A stretch of DNA of 64,000 bases from assembly GCA_027490755.1 (NCBI GenBank), contig JAIXXL010000027.1, positions 1-64,000 on the forward strand, given 5' to 3'. Origin of the DNA: Betaproteobacteria bacterium (lineage in GTDB: Bacteria > Pseudomonadota > Gammaproteobacteria > Burkholderiales > UBA3065). Made by a program: the position numbers and the translations under genes. The notes under the pieces are model-generated. The model searched no databases. It saw only the letters and a program-made list of their open reading frames with translations, and was not told the origin of the DNA. This document shows positions 1 to 8,462 of this stretch, one piece after another; positions within the stretch are counted from its first letter, which is position 1, and each line of letters begins with the position of its first letter.

Positions 1-5
1 CCAAC

Positions 6-97
6 GGGCGGCCCCCGTCGGGTGTCCTTTTCGAAGCGACTTTCGAGCGCAGCGAGCAGGAGCGAGAACAAGTGACACCCGAGGTAGTGGGCCGCCC
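6..97. repeat. Imperfect long inverted repeat around a purine-rich core
   Basis: Positions 6-14 (GGGCGGCCC) and 19-26 (CGGGTGTC) are mirrored by 74-81 (GACACCCG) and 89-97 (GGGCCGCCC), so the segment could fold into a long hairpin. The loop carries a purine-rich core at 44-68. The same 25-nt core recurs with 23 of 25 identities at 33229-33253 inside comF, also between short inverted arms. This looks like a small dispersed hairpin element. The family is not one I can name. Confidence 0.55.
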
Positions 98-250
98 CCA
101 CCCCGCCGGTAGGCCCGGCTCGCCACTTCCCCGAGGTAGTGGGCCGCCCCCCACCCCGCCGGTAGGCCTGGCCCGACACTCCCCCGAGGTAGTGGGCCGC
201 CCCCCACCCCGCCGGTAGGCCCGGCCCGCCTCTTCCCGAGGTGGTGGGCC
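81..250. repeat. Tandem array, three and a quarter copies of a 52-53 bp GC-rich unit
   Basis: The string GAGGTAGTGGGCCG begins near 81, 133 and 186, and a last partial copy (GAGGTGGTGGGCC) begins at 238, giving periods of 52, 53 and 52. Copies differ by only a few bases. The array fills the space beyond the 3' end of dnaE2 and has no credible coding content. The first copy overlaps the right arm of the inverted repeat at 6-97. There are no unique spacers, so it is not a CRISPR. Confidence 0.8.
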
Positions 251-267
251 GTCACGCCACCCTCTGC

Positions 268-3200
268 TCAGTGAAAATCCCGCGACGCCACCACCAGCCC
301 ACCCAGGCGACTGCTGAGGTCGGTCAGGCGGCCGGCCAGCAGGTGCACCAGCGGCCCGGCACGCTCGACGGTGCCGGTCACGCCCAACAGGCGCGCGTAG
401 AGCAACGGCGCGCGCTGCTGCTCGGCGGTGCTGGCACGGACGATGACGTTGACGGTACCGGTCTCGTCCTCGAGGGTGACGAAGATGACGCCGCTGGCGG
501 TCCCGGGCCGCTGCCGGCAAGTGACCAGGCCGGCCACCCGGCACACCGCGCCATCGCGCGCCGCGCCCAGGTCGGCGGCGGTCCCCCAGCGGCCGCGCTG
601 CAAGCCCGGGCGCAGCAGCGCCAGCGGGTGGCGGCCCAGGTTGACGCCGGTGTGGCGGTAGCTGGCGACGATCTCGCCACCCTCGGTCGGCGGCGGCAGC
701 AGCGGCGCCTGGCGGTCGCCGGGCGCCGCGAACAGCGCGGTCGGCGGCTCGACGCCGGCCACCAGCCAGCGCGCGTGGTGACGGTCGTGACTGAGCCCGG
801 CCAGTGCCCCGGCGGCGGCCAGCGCAGCGAGGTCACGGCGGTCGAGCGCGGCGCGCTGCGCCAGATCGTCGACGCTGGCGAAGGGCGCCGTCGCGCGGGC
901 GGCCACCACCCGCCCGATGGCGTCTGCGCTCAGGCCCTGCACCCGGTTCAGCCCCAGCCGCAGCGCCGGCCGCGCGGCAGCGGGCGGCTCCAGGCTGCAG
1001 CGGGCATCGCTCACCGCGACATCCACCAGCAGCACCGTGACGCCGTGACGCCGCGCGTCGTCGACGATCTGTGCCGGGCTGTAGAAGCCGAGCGGCTGGC
1101 TGTCCAGCAGTGCCGCAGCGAACGCCGCCGGGTGATGGCAGCGCAGCCAGGCCGAGGCATAGACCAGCAGCGCAAAGCTGGCGGCGTGGCTCTCGGGGAA
1201 GCCATAGCTGCCAAAGCCCTTGATCTGCTCGAACAGGCGGTCGGCAAAGCTGGGGTCGTAGCCGCGCTCGGCCATGCCGGCCTTCAGGCGCTGCTCGAAG
1301 TGGCCCAGCCCGCCGCGCAGCTTCCACGCCGCCATGGCCCGCCGCAACTGGTCAGCCTCGCCGGCGGTAAAGCCGGCCGCGACCATGGCCAGCTGCATCA
1401 CCTGCTCCTGAAAGATCGGCACGCCGAGAGTGCGCTCAAGCACGTGGCGCACGTCCGGCGAGGGGTAACTCACCGGCTCCAGCCCCTGCTTGCGACGCAG
1501 GTAGGGGTGGACCATGCCGCCCTGGATCGGCCCCGGACGGACGATCGCCACCTCGATGACGAGGTCGTAGAAGGTGGCCGGCCGCAGCCGCGGCAGCATG
1601 TTCATCTGCGCCCGTGACTCGACCTGAAAGACCCCCAGACTTTCGCCCCGCTGCAGCATGGCGTAGGTGGCCGGGTCCTCGGCCGGGATGCTGTGCAGCG
1701 CCGGCTCGCGGCCGCGCCAGTCGGGGTGGGTGCGGATCAGGTCGAGCCCGCGCCGCAGCGCCGAGAGCATGCCCAGCGCCAGCACGTCGACCTTGAGCAG
1801 GCCGAGCGCCTCGAGGTCGTCCTTGTCCCACTGGATCACCGAGCGGCCGGCCATGCGCGCGTTCTCCACCGGCACCAGTTCGTGCAGCGGGCCGCGCGAG
1901 ATAACAAAACCGCCAACGTGCTGCGACAGGTGCCGCGGCAGGCCGGTGAGGCGCGCCGCGATGGCCAGCCACAGGCGAACCCGCGGCTCGGTGGCGTCCA
2001 GCCCGGCCTCGGCCAGTGCCTCCGGCGGCATCAGGTCGTGGTCCCAGCGCGCCAGACCGGCGCAGGCGCGGTCCACCGCGGCGGCGTCGACGCCGAGCGC
2101 GCGACCGGCATCGCGCAGGGCGCTGCGGCGGCGGTAGCAGATCACCGTGGCCGCCAGCGCGGCGCGGTCGCGGCCGTACTTGCCGTAGATGTAGGCGATG
2201 ACCTCATCGCGCCGCTGGTGCTCGAAGTCGACGTCGATGTCGGGCGGCTCGTCACGTTCCTTCGAGATGAAGCGCTCGAACAGCAGGTTGCTGCGCGAGG
2301 GGTCGACGGCAGTGATGCCCAGGCAGTAGCAGACCGCCGAGTTGGCCGCCGAGCCGCGACCCTGGCAGAGGATGCCGCGGCCGCGGGCAAAGCGGACGAT
2401 GTCTTCGACGGTGAGGAAGAAGTGCGCGTAGCCGAGCTCGGCGATCAGGCGCAGTTCGCCCTCGACCTGGCGACGAACGGCGTCGAGTGTGGTCCGAACC
2501 GGCGGCGCCCCACCACTAACAGCTTCCAAGCGGTCAGATCGATCCTCGCCATGCCCCTGCAGCGGCGCACCAAAGCGCTCGAAAAAACCCGCCTCGGTGA
2601 GCGCGCGCAGGTGCTGGTCGGCGCTCAACCCGACCGGCACCAGCTCCTCGGGGTACTCGTAGCGCAGCGAACCCGGGTCGAAACTGCACAAGCTGGCGAT
2701 GCGCACACTCTCGGCCAGCCAGCCGTGCGGGAACAGGCCGGCCAGCCGCTCGCGCCGGCGCAGGTGGCGTTCGGCGTTTGGATCCAGCGCGAAACCGGCC
2801 TCGTCGACGCGGCAACCCAGACGGATGGCGGTGAGCGTGTCGTGCAGCGGCTTGTCGCGGCGCTCCCGCATGGCGACGTCGCCGATCGCCACCCGCCGCA
2901 GCCCGAGCCGCTCGCCAAGCGCGTCCCAATGCGCAAGCCACTCCGCCTCGTCGGCCCACAGCAGGCGCCGTACGCCCAGCCATGCGCGGCCGGGCATGCG
3001 CGTGGCCAGCGGTGCAGCGGCCTCGCCCTGCTGCGGTGTGTCGGCGAAGACGATGGCCAGGCAGCCCGGCGCGCCGTCGTCGAGGTCGGCCCAAGCGATG
3101 GCGTGGCTGTCCTTGTCGCCGGCCATGCGCACCCGGCTGATCAGCCGGCAGAGGCTGGCGTAGCCGCTGCGGTCCTGCGCCAGCAGCACCAGATGCAGGT

Positions 3201-3477
3201 CGTCGGCCAGCACGAAACGCGCGCCAGCAACCAGCGCCAGACCGGCCTCGCGCGCCGCCAGCCAGGCTCGCACCACGCCGCCGACCGAGCACAAGTCGGT
3301 CAGCGCCAGCGCGCTGTAGCCAAGCTCACACGCGCGCCGCACGAGCTCGGCCGGCTGCGCGGTGCCGCGCAGGAAACTGAAGGCCGAGGCGCAGACCAGC
3401 TCGGCATAGGCGGGTGCGGCCGGAGCGTCGGACACCGCAGCACCGGCCGTGGACGGGCGATCTCTGGATACTGTCAT
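268..3477 (-). CDS. dnaE2: Error-prone DNA polymerase DnaE2 (ImuC), C-family
   Basis: Cytoplasmic translesion DNA polymerase of the SOS mutagenesis pathway, normally working with ImuA and ImuB. It is about 1069 residues if started at the ATG at 3477. The N-terminal PHP domain (YAEL..ASAFSFLRG), the polymerase palm with the DIDVDFEHQRR catalytic motif, a helix-hairpin-helix/OB C-terminal region and the usual SRDFH end are all present, so the gene is intact. Between FERFGAPLQ and VRRQVEGEL there are roughly 15-20 residues more than I expect for the family. The start is uncertain: the LexA box at 3471-3486 covers the ATG at 3477, so the GTG at 3435 (1055 aa, eight codons before YAEL) is an attractive alternative. 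No imuB lies immediately upstream; mobB diverges instead. Confidence 0.93.
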   Translation of the reverse strand: MTVSRDRPSTAGAAVSDAPAAPAYAELVCASAFSFLRGTAQPAELVRRACELGYSALALTDLCSVGGVVRAWLAAREAGLALVAGARFVLADDLHLVLLAQDRSGYASLCRLISRVRMAGDKDSHAIAWADLDDGAPGCLAIVFADTPQQGEAAAPLATRMPGRAWLGVRRLLWADEAEWLAHWDALGERLGLRRVAIGDVAMRERRDKPLHDTLTAIRLGCRVDEAGFALDPNAERHLRRRERLAGLFPHGWLAESVRIASLCSFDPGSLRYEYPEELVPVGLSADQHLRALTEAGFFERFGAPLQGHGEDRSDRLEAVSGGAPPVRTTLDAVRRQVEGELRLIAELGYAHFFLTVEDIVRFARGRGILCQGRGSAANSAVCYCLGITAVDPSRSNLLFERFISKERDEPPDIDVDFEHQRRDEVIAYIYGKYGRDRAALAATVICYRRRSALRDAGRALGVDAAAVDRACAGLARWDHDLMPPEALAEAGLDATEPRVRLWLAIAARLTGLPRHLSQHVGGFVISRGPLHELVPVENARMAGRSVIQWDKDDLEALGLLKVDVLALGMLSALRRGLDLIRTHPDWRGREPALHSIPAEDPATYAMLQRGESLGVFQVESRAQMNMLPRLRPATFYDLVIEVAIVRPGPIQGGMVHPYLRRKQGLEPVSYPSPDVRHVLERTLGVPIFQEQVMQLAMVAAGFTAGEADQLRRAMAAWKLRGGLGHFEQRLKAGMAERGYDPSFADRLFEQIKGFGSYGFPESHAASFALLVYASAWLRCHHPAAFAAALLDSQPLGFYSPAQIVDDARRHGVTVLLVDVAVSDARCSLEPPAAARPALRLGLNRVQGLSADAIGRVVAARATAPFASVDDLAQRAALDRRDLAALAAAGALAGLSHDRHHARWLVAGVEPPTALFAAPGDRQAPLLPPPTEGGEIVASYRHTGVNLGRHPLALLRPGLQRGRWGTAADLGAARDGAVCRVAGLVTCRQRPGTASGVIFVTLEDETGTVNVIVRASTAEQQRAPLLYARLLGVTGTVERAGPLVHLLAGRLTDLSSRLGGLVVASRDFH

Positions 3478-3486
3478 TTTGTACAG
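3471..3486 (-). promoter_or_regulatory. LexA (SOS) box of dnaE2
   Basis: Read on the minus strand the site is CTGTACAAAATGACAG, a perfect match to CTGT-N8-ACAG as used by LexA in beta- and gammaproteobacteria. A TATACT -10-like hexamer overlaps its upstream edge, so LexA would block the RNA polymerase start. The box spans the presumed ATG of dnaE2. Confidence 0.88.
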
Positions 3487-3571
3487 TATATGCGCTGCTA
3501 ACATGGCCGTGACCGTTCAACCCGGCCGCGCCCTCCAGCGCAACGCCAACGCCCACACAAGCTGACGAGCC

Positions 3572-4093
3572 ATGCCCCAAGCACCCGCAACACCGCCCGC
3601 GATATTCGGCTTCGCCGGCTTCTCCGGCAGCGGCAAGACCACGCTCATCGAGCGCGTCATCCCTTTGCTGGTGGCGCGCGGTCTGCGCGTATCGCTGATC
3701 AAGCACGCGCACCACGACTTCGACATCGACAAGCCGGGCAAGGACAGCCATCGCCATCGCGAAGCTGGCGCCAGCGAGGTGCTGGTCAGCGGTGGCCGGC
3801 GCTGGGCGCTGATGCACGAACTGCGCGGCGAGCCGGAGCCGGATCTCGCCGCCCTGCTGGGCCACCTCTCGCCCAGCGACCTGATCCTGGTGGAGGGCTT
3901 CAAGCACGACCCCATCCCCAAGCTCGAGGTACACCGGCCGGCGCTGGGCCACCCCTTGCTGGCGCTCACCGACCCGCACATCGTCGCCATCGCCACCGAT
4001 GCGCCGGTAGACTCGCCGCTGCCGCAACTCGACCTCAACGACGCGGAGGCCGTGGCCGGCTTCATCAGCGGGTCGGCCACGCGTCTGGTGTAA
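3572..4093 (+). CDS. mobB: Molybdopterin-guanine dinucleotide biosynthesis adapter protein MobB
   Basis: Small P-loop GTPase-like protein (173 aa) that assists MobA in attaching GMP to molybdopterin. The N-terminal Walker A (GFSGSGKTT, residues 16-24) and the later VEGFKHD segment (around residue 109) are typical. Length matches the family. It is divergent from dnaE2 and 14 nt upstream of moaD, which suggests a short Moco operon mobB-moaD-moaE. The ATG at 3572 is the only sensible start before the Walker A. Confidence 0.94.
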   Translation: MPQAPATPPAIFGFAGFSGSGKTTLIERVIPLLVARGLRVSLIKHAHHDFDIDKPGKDSHRHREAGASEVLVSGGRRWALMHELRGEPEPDLAALLGHLSPSDLILVEGFKHDPIPKLEVHRPALGHPLLALTDPHIVAIATDAPVDSPLPQLDLNDAEAVAGFISGSATRLV

Positions 4094-4107
4094 GGCAGAA
4101 TCGCGGC

Positions 4108-4359
4108 ATGCTCCAACTGCTCTACTTCGCCCGCCTGCGCGAGACCTTTGGCGTCGAAGGCGAACGCCTGCCGCTGCCCGAGCCGGCCAGCGTGGCTGCC
4201 CTGCTTGACACGCTGCGCAGCCGTGGCGGCGCCTGGGCCAGCGAACTCGCGCCGGGGCGCGCCTTCCGCGTGGCGGTGAACCAGCGCGTCGCCACCACGG
4301 ATGCGCCGCTGGCCAGTGGTGACGAGGTCGCCATCTTCCCGCCGGTCACCGGCGGCTAA
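4108..4359 (+). CDS. moaD: Molybdopterin synthase sulfur carrier subunit MoaD
   Basis: Ubiquitin-fold sulfur carrier of 83 residues. The C-terminal Gly-Gly (PPVTGG) is the residue pair that is adenylated and thiocarboxylated before sulfur is passed to precursor Z in the MoaD-MoaE complex. N-terminal LLYFARLRE is characteristic. It sits between mobB and moaE, 15 nt before moaE. Activation requires a MoeB-type enzyme; one is encoded at 41259-42029. Confidence 0.95.
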   Translation: MLQLLYFARLRETFGVEGERLPLPEPASVAALLDTLRSRGGAWASELAPGRAFRVAVNQRVATTDAPLASGDEVAIFPPVTGG

Positions 4360-4374
4360 GCCGGGACAAAGACC

Positions 4375-4905
4375 ATGAACCCGGCTGACCGCATCCGCGT
4401 ACAGATCGAGCCCTTCGACATCGGCGCCGAGCACGCTCGCATCGCCGCGCTCGGTCACGGCACCGGCGCCATCGCCAGCTTCACCGGGCTGATGCGCAGC
4501 AGCAACGAGGGCGACACGGTGAGCGCCATGACTCTGGAGCACTACCCGGGCATGACCGAGTCGGCACTTGTGGAAATTGTCACGGCGGCGCGCACACGCT
4601 GGGCACTCCAGGCAGTCACCGTGGTCCATCGTGTGGGAAGGTTGCTTCCCGGCGACGCCATCGTGCTGGTTCTTGCGGCGTCAGCGCACCGGGGTGAAGC
4701 CCTTGACGCCTGCGAGTTCATCATGGACTACCTGAAGACCCAAGCACCGTTCTGGAAGAAGGAAGACACCGCCGCCGGCAGCCGCTGGGTCGAGGCGCGG
4801 ACCAGCGACGACCAGGCCGCCGCGCGCTGGCAAGCTGGTGGGTCCGGCGGCGCCGATGTGTCTGGCCAAACCCCGCGCGGCAAAGATGGCGGGGGCCCGG
4901 CCTGA
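4375..4905 (+). CDS. moaE: Molybdopterin synthase catalytic subunit MoaE
   Basis: Catalytic partner of MoaD that converts cyclic pyranopterin monophosphate to molybdopterin. The family signature MDYLKTQAPFWKKE, with its active-site lysines, lies near residues 119-132. The protein (176 aa) is about 25 residues longer than usual because of a Gly-rich, probably unstructured tail after the conserved core. The stop overlaps the start of the next gene by one base (TGATG), so translation is probably coupled. Confidence 0.95.
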   Translation: MNPADRIRVQIEPFDIGAEHARIAALGHGTGAIASFTGLMRSSNEGDTVSAMTLEHYPGMTESALVEIVTAARTRWALQAVTVVHRVGRLLPGDAIVLVLAASAHRGEALDACEFIMDYLKTQAPFWKKEDTAAGSRWVEARTSDDQAAARWQAGGSGGADVSGQTPRGKDGGGPA

Positions 4906-5459
4906 TGGGCATGTTCGAATGGATCCTCCGCGCTGGCATCCAGGACGCCAGCGCGCAAATGCTGCCTCAGCGCATCGAGTTGCCGGCCATCGACAGCAGC
5001 TGGGAGGTCGACTGGCGCCCGGAAAAAGCCGCCGCAGTCGAGTGCTCGCGGGTGCTGGGCCGCCTCACGCTGGGTCACCCGCGCGCCATCGACGCCATCG
5101 GTGGCCTGCAGACGTGGCTCAAGGCCGAGGCACGTCGCCACCTGCCGGAGTGGCTGGCGCTGGTCGCCGAAGACACCGGCCACCGCTACAAGAGGGTCAG
5201 CGTGCGCTTGCAGCGCGGCCGTTGGGGCAGTTGCAGCACCAGCGGCACCATCAGCTTAAACGCCAAGCTGCTGATGCTGCCGCCGGACGCGGTGCGCTAC
5301 GTGCTGGTCCACGAGCTGTGCCACACGCTGCACATGAACCATTCGCCTGCTTTCTGGGCAGAGGTGACGCGGCACCAGCCCGACTGGCGCCTGCAGGCGC
5401 GGCAGATCCGGGCGCTGCAGCGCGGGCTGCCGGTCTGGACCCGCGTCCAGGTCAGCTGA
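4905..5459 (+). CDS. YgjP-type (DUF45) zinc metallopeptidase-like protein
   Basis: Predicted cytosolic metallohydrolase of the YgjP/WLM group (184 aa). The HELCHTLHMNH segment around residues 143-153 supplies the HExxH zinc site plus a downstream His. The preceding RWGSC motif (about residue 108) is the other family hallmark. Substrates are not known. The start overlaps the moaE stop by one base; an in-frame ATG six bases later (4911) is an alternative. The link to cofactor synthesis is only positional. Confidence 0.85.
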   Translation: MGMFEWILRAGIQDASAQMLPQRIELPAIDSSWEVDWRPEKAAAVECSRVLGRLTLGHPRAIDAIGGLQTWLKAEARRHLPEWLALVAEDTGHRYKRVSVRLQRGRWGSCSTSGTISLNAKLLMLPPDAVRYVLVHELCHTLHMNHSPAFWAEVTRHQPDWRLQARQIRALQRGLPVWTRVQVS

Positions 5460-5479
5460 CCGGATCCACCCCCAGCAGC

Positions 5480-6247
5480 TCAGGCAGAGACATCGGCCCA
5501 CACCGGCGCATGGTCCGATGGCCGCTCGTGCTTGCGCGGCCCGGTGTCGATGCCGGCGGCCGTGCAGCGCGACGCCAGCGGCGGGCTCAGCAGAACGTGA
5601 TCGATGCGCAGACCCAGATTGCGGCGGAAGCCGCCCTGCCGGTAGTCCCACCACGAAAAAGTGGCAGGCGGCTGCTCGAACAGGCGGTAACTGTCGACCA
5701 AGCCCAGGTCGAGGAAGCGTCGGAACGCCGTGCGCTCCGGCTCGGAGCACAGCACCTGCCCCGCCCACAAGGCCGGGTCGTGCACGTCGCGGTCGTCGGG
5801 TGCGATGTTGTAGTCGCCCAGCAGGGCCAACTGCGCGTGAGCGCCCACTTCGCCCTTGAGCCAGTCATGCAGTGCCTGCAACCAGGCCAGCTTGTAGGCG
5901 TACTTGTCGCTGCCGACGGCCTGGCCGTTGGGCGTGTAGGCGCAGACCACGCGCACACCCTTCACCGTCCCGGCGATCAGCCGCTTCTGCTCGTCGGCGA
6001 ATCCGGGGATGCCCATCTGCACATCGTCGATGGCGTGCGGGCTGACGATGGCGACGCCGTTGTAGGTCTTCTGGCCGGTGTAGGCGACCTGCCAGCCGGC
6101 CTCGCGGAAGGCCTCTACGGGGAAGTTGGCATCCTCGAGCTTGGTCTCCTGCAGGCACAGCGCGTCCGGCCGCTGCTGCGCCAGCCATTCGAGCACCTGG
6201 TCGAGACGGACCTTGAGCGAGTTGACGTTCCAGGCAGCGAGCTTCAC
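5480..6247 (-). CDS. xthA: Exodeoxyribonuclease III
   Basis: Base-excision repair AP endonuclease and 3'-5' exonuclease of the EEP fold, about 255 aa. Motifs in order: WNVNSLK at the start, LQETK (catalytic Glu), GDYN, and the C-terminal SDHAPVWAD with the catalytic Asp-His. The GTG at 6247 gives the usual family N-terminus. An upstream GTG at 6268 would add seven residues and overlap the prlC stop. It follows prlC by 13 nt and is probably co-transcribed. Confidence 0.93.
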   Translation of the reverse strand: MKLAAWNVNSLKVRLDQVLEWLAQQRPDALCLQETKLEDANFPVEAFREAGWQVAYTGQKTYNGVAIVSPHAIDDVQMGIPGFADEQKRLIAGTVKGVRVVCAYTPNGQAVGSDKYAYKLAWLQALHDWLKGEVGAHAQLALLGDYNIAPDDRDVHDPALWAGQVLCSEPERTAFRRFLDLGLVDSYRLFEQPPATFSWWDYRQGGFRRNLGLRIDHVLLSPPLASRCTAAGIDTGPRKHERPSDHAPVWADVSA

Positions 6248-6260
6248 GGCGCCGCCAGGC

Positions 6261-8294
6261 TCAGGCACCGGTCATGCCGTTGTGCCGCAACAGCGGCTCC
6301 AGGCTCGGCTCGCGGCCACGGAAGGCCTTGAAAGACTCGATCGCCGGGCGCGAGCCGCCCACCGCCAGGATCTCGCGCCAGAAACGCTTGCCGACCTCGG
6401 CATTGAGGCCACCGGCCTCCTCGAAGGCGGCGTAGGCGTCGGCCGACAGCACCTCGGCCCACTTGTAGCTGTAGTAGCCCGCCGCGTAGCCGCCAGCAAA
6501 GATGTGGCTGAAGTTGTTGGGGAAGCGGTTGAACTCGGGCGGGTGCAGCACAGCCACCTCGGCGCGCACCTCACGCAGGATGTCCATCGCGCTGCGGCCC
6601 GGCGCCTCGCCGTGCAGCTGCATGTCGAACAGCGAGAACTCGATCTGGCGCAGGGTCATCATGCCGCTCTGGAAGTTCTTGGCGGCGACCATCTTGTCGA
6701 ACAGCGCACGCGGCAGGGTCTCGCCCGTATCCACGTGCGCAGTCATGCCCTGCAGCACGCCCCACTCCCAGCAGAAGTTCTCCATGAACTGGCTCGGCAG
6801 CTCGACAGCATCCCACTCCACGCCGTGGATACCCGACACGCCGAGGTCCTCGATCTGGGTCAGCAGGTGGTGCAAGCCGTGGCCGAACTCGTGGAACAGG
6901 GTGATGACCTCGTCGTGCGTGAACAGCGCCGGCTTGCCGTCGACCGGGCCGGAGAAGTTGCAGGTGAGGTAGGTCACCGGCGTCTGGATCCCGGGGCCGG
7001 CACGACGCCGCGAGATGGCGTCGTCCATCCAGGCGCCGCCACGCTTGGACTGGCGCGCGTAGAGGTCGAGGTAGAACTGGCCGATGAGCGTGCCGTCGCG
7101 GTCGGTGAGCTTGTAGAAGCGCACATCCGGGTGCCACACCGGCGCATCGTCGGGCATCACGAACAGGCCGTAGAGCCCCTCGATCACGCCGAACAGACCC
7201 TCCAGAACCTTCTGCTCGGGGAAGTACTGCTTCACCTCCTGGTCGGAGAAGGCATAGCGCGCCACGCGCAGCTTCTCGGCGGCGTAGGCCACGTCCCAGG
7301 CTTCGAGCGCGTCGATGCCGAGTGAGGCCGCGGCAAACTCGCGCAGCTCGTCCATGTCGCGCTCGCCGTAGGGCTTGGCGCGGGCAGCCAGGTCGCGCAG
7401 GAAGCCGGCCACCTGCGCCGGGCTCTCGGCCATCTTCGGCTCGAGCGAGACCTCGGCGTAGCTGGCGAAGCCCAGCAGCTGCGCCTCTTCGTGGCGCAGC
7501 GCGACGATGCGGCGGATCAGGTCGGTGTTGTCCCACTCCGGCTTGCCGAATTCGCTGGCGCGGGTGGAGTAGGCGCGGTAGATGGTGGCGCGCAGATCGC
7601 GGTTGTCGGCGTACTGCATCACCGGCAGGTAGCTGGGCGCGTGCAGCGTGATCTTGTAGCCGGGCTTGCCGTCGCGCTCAGCTGCGGCACGGCTGGCGCT
7701 GACCACGTCGTCGGGCAGCCCCGCCAGCTGGGATGCGTCCTCGGTGAACCAGCCGAAGTCATTGGTGGCGTCGAGCAGGTTCTCTTCGAACTTGGCCGAC
7801 AGGCTGGCCAGCTCTTCCTGGATCGCGGCGAAGCGCTGCTTCTTGTCAGCCGGCAGCTCGGCGCCGCCCAAACGGAAATCGCGCAGTTCGTTCTGCAGGA
7901 TCTTGCGGCGCGGCGTGGTGAGGCGCGTCCACTCCGGGCCCTCGCGCATCGCCTTGTAGCGCTGGTGCAAGCGTTCGTCCTGGCCCAGGCTGGCGTAGAA
8001 GGCACTGACCTTGGGCAGGATGGCGTTGTAGGCCTCGCGCAGTTCGGGGCTGTTCATCACCGAGTTCAGGTGCGCCACCACGCCCCAGCTGCGGCCAAGA
8101 CGTTCCAGCGACTCCTCCATCGGCTCGACCAGGTTCTGCCAGGTCGGCGACTCGACCTTGGCGGCCGCCTCCACCGCCGTGCGCGCCTCTTCGAGCAGCG
8201 CCTCGACGGCAGGCACCACGTGCTCGTGGGTGATGCGGTCGAAGGCCGGCAGGCCGCGGGGGTGACGGAGTGGGTTGCTGTCTGTCTGGCTCAT
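6261..8294 (-). CDS. prlC: Oligopeptidase A (M3 metallopeptidase)
   Basis: Cytoplasmic zinc oligopeptidase of about 677 aa that degrades signal-peptide fragments and short peptides. The M3 zinc site HEFGHGLHH is in the expected C-terminal third. The ATG at 8294 (MSQTDSNPL) is chosen because the upstream in-frame extension is low-complexity and Arg-rich. It diverges from the carbonic-anhydrase-like gene, and the 168-bp gap holds both promoters. Confidence 0.94.
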   Translation of the reverse strand: MSQTDSNPLRHPRGLPAFDRITHEHVVPAVEALLEEARTAVEAAAKVESPTWQNLVEPMEESLERLGRSWGVVAHLNSVMNSPELREAYNAILPKVSAFYASLGQDERLHQRYKAMREGPEWTRLTTPRRKILQNELRDFRLGGAELPADKKQRFAAIQEELASLSAKFEENLLDATNDFGWFTEDASQLAGLPDDVVSASRAAAERDGKPGYKITLHAPSYLPVMQYADNRDLRATIYRAYSTRASEFGKPEWDNTDLIRRIVALRHEEAQLLGFASYAEVSLEPKMAESPAQVAGFLRDLAARAKPYGERDMDELREFAAASLGIDALEAWDVAYAAEKLRVARYAFSDQEVKQYFPEQKVLEGLFGVIEGLYGLFVMPDDAPVWHPDVRFYKLTDRDGTLIGQFYLDLYARQSKRGGAWMDDAISRRRAGPGIQTPVTYLTCNFSGPVDGKPALFTHDEVITLFHEFGHGLHHLLTQIEDLGVSGIHGVEWDAVELPSQFMENFCWEWGVLQGMTAHVDTGETLPRALFDKMVAAKNFQSGMMTLRQIEFSLFDMQLHGEAPGRSAMDILREVRAEVAVLHPPEFNRFPNNFSHIFAGGYAAGYYSYKWAEVLSADAYAAFEEAGGLNAEVGKRFWREILAVGGSRPAIESFKAFRGREPSLEPLLRHNGMTGA

Positions 8295-8462
8295 GGGAGT
8301 TTCCGTTGGGAGGTGAGTCTGCTGCCGGGTCCGGGTCGGACGCGGCCCGGCAGACTGAGAGGCACGCAGATTGGAGCCGGTCGGCTGCCGGGCGTTCCGC
8401 AAAGTGTTTGCTGCACTGCCGCATTATACTTGCGGGCTTTCAGAAGCTCCCTGCGAGGATTC

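Noticed and set aside
81-250. Repeat array resembling a CRISPR
   Set aside because: The whole 52-bp period is repeated, with no unique spacers and no cas genes nearby. It is a tandem repeat.
1693-3501. 602-codon open frame on the plus strand
   Set aside because: It lies antisense to dnaE2 and exists because of high G+C. The composition is Arg/Gln/Ala-rich, with no domain.
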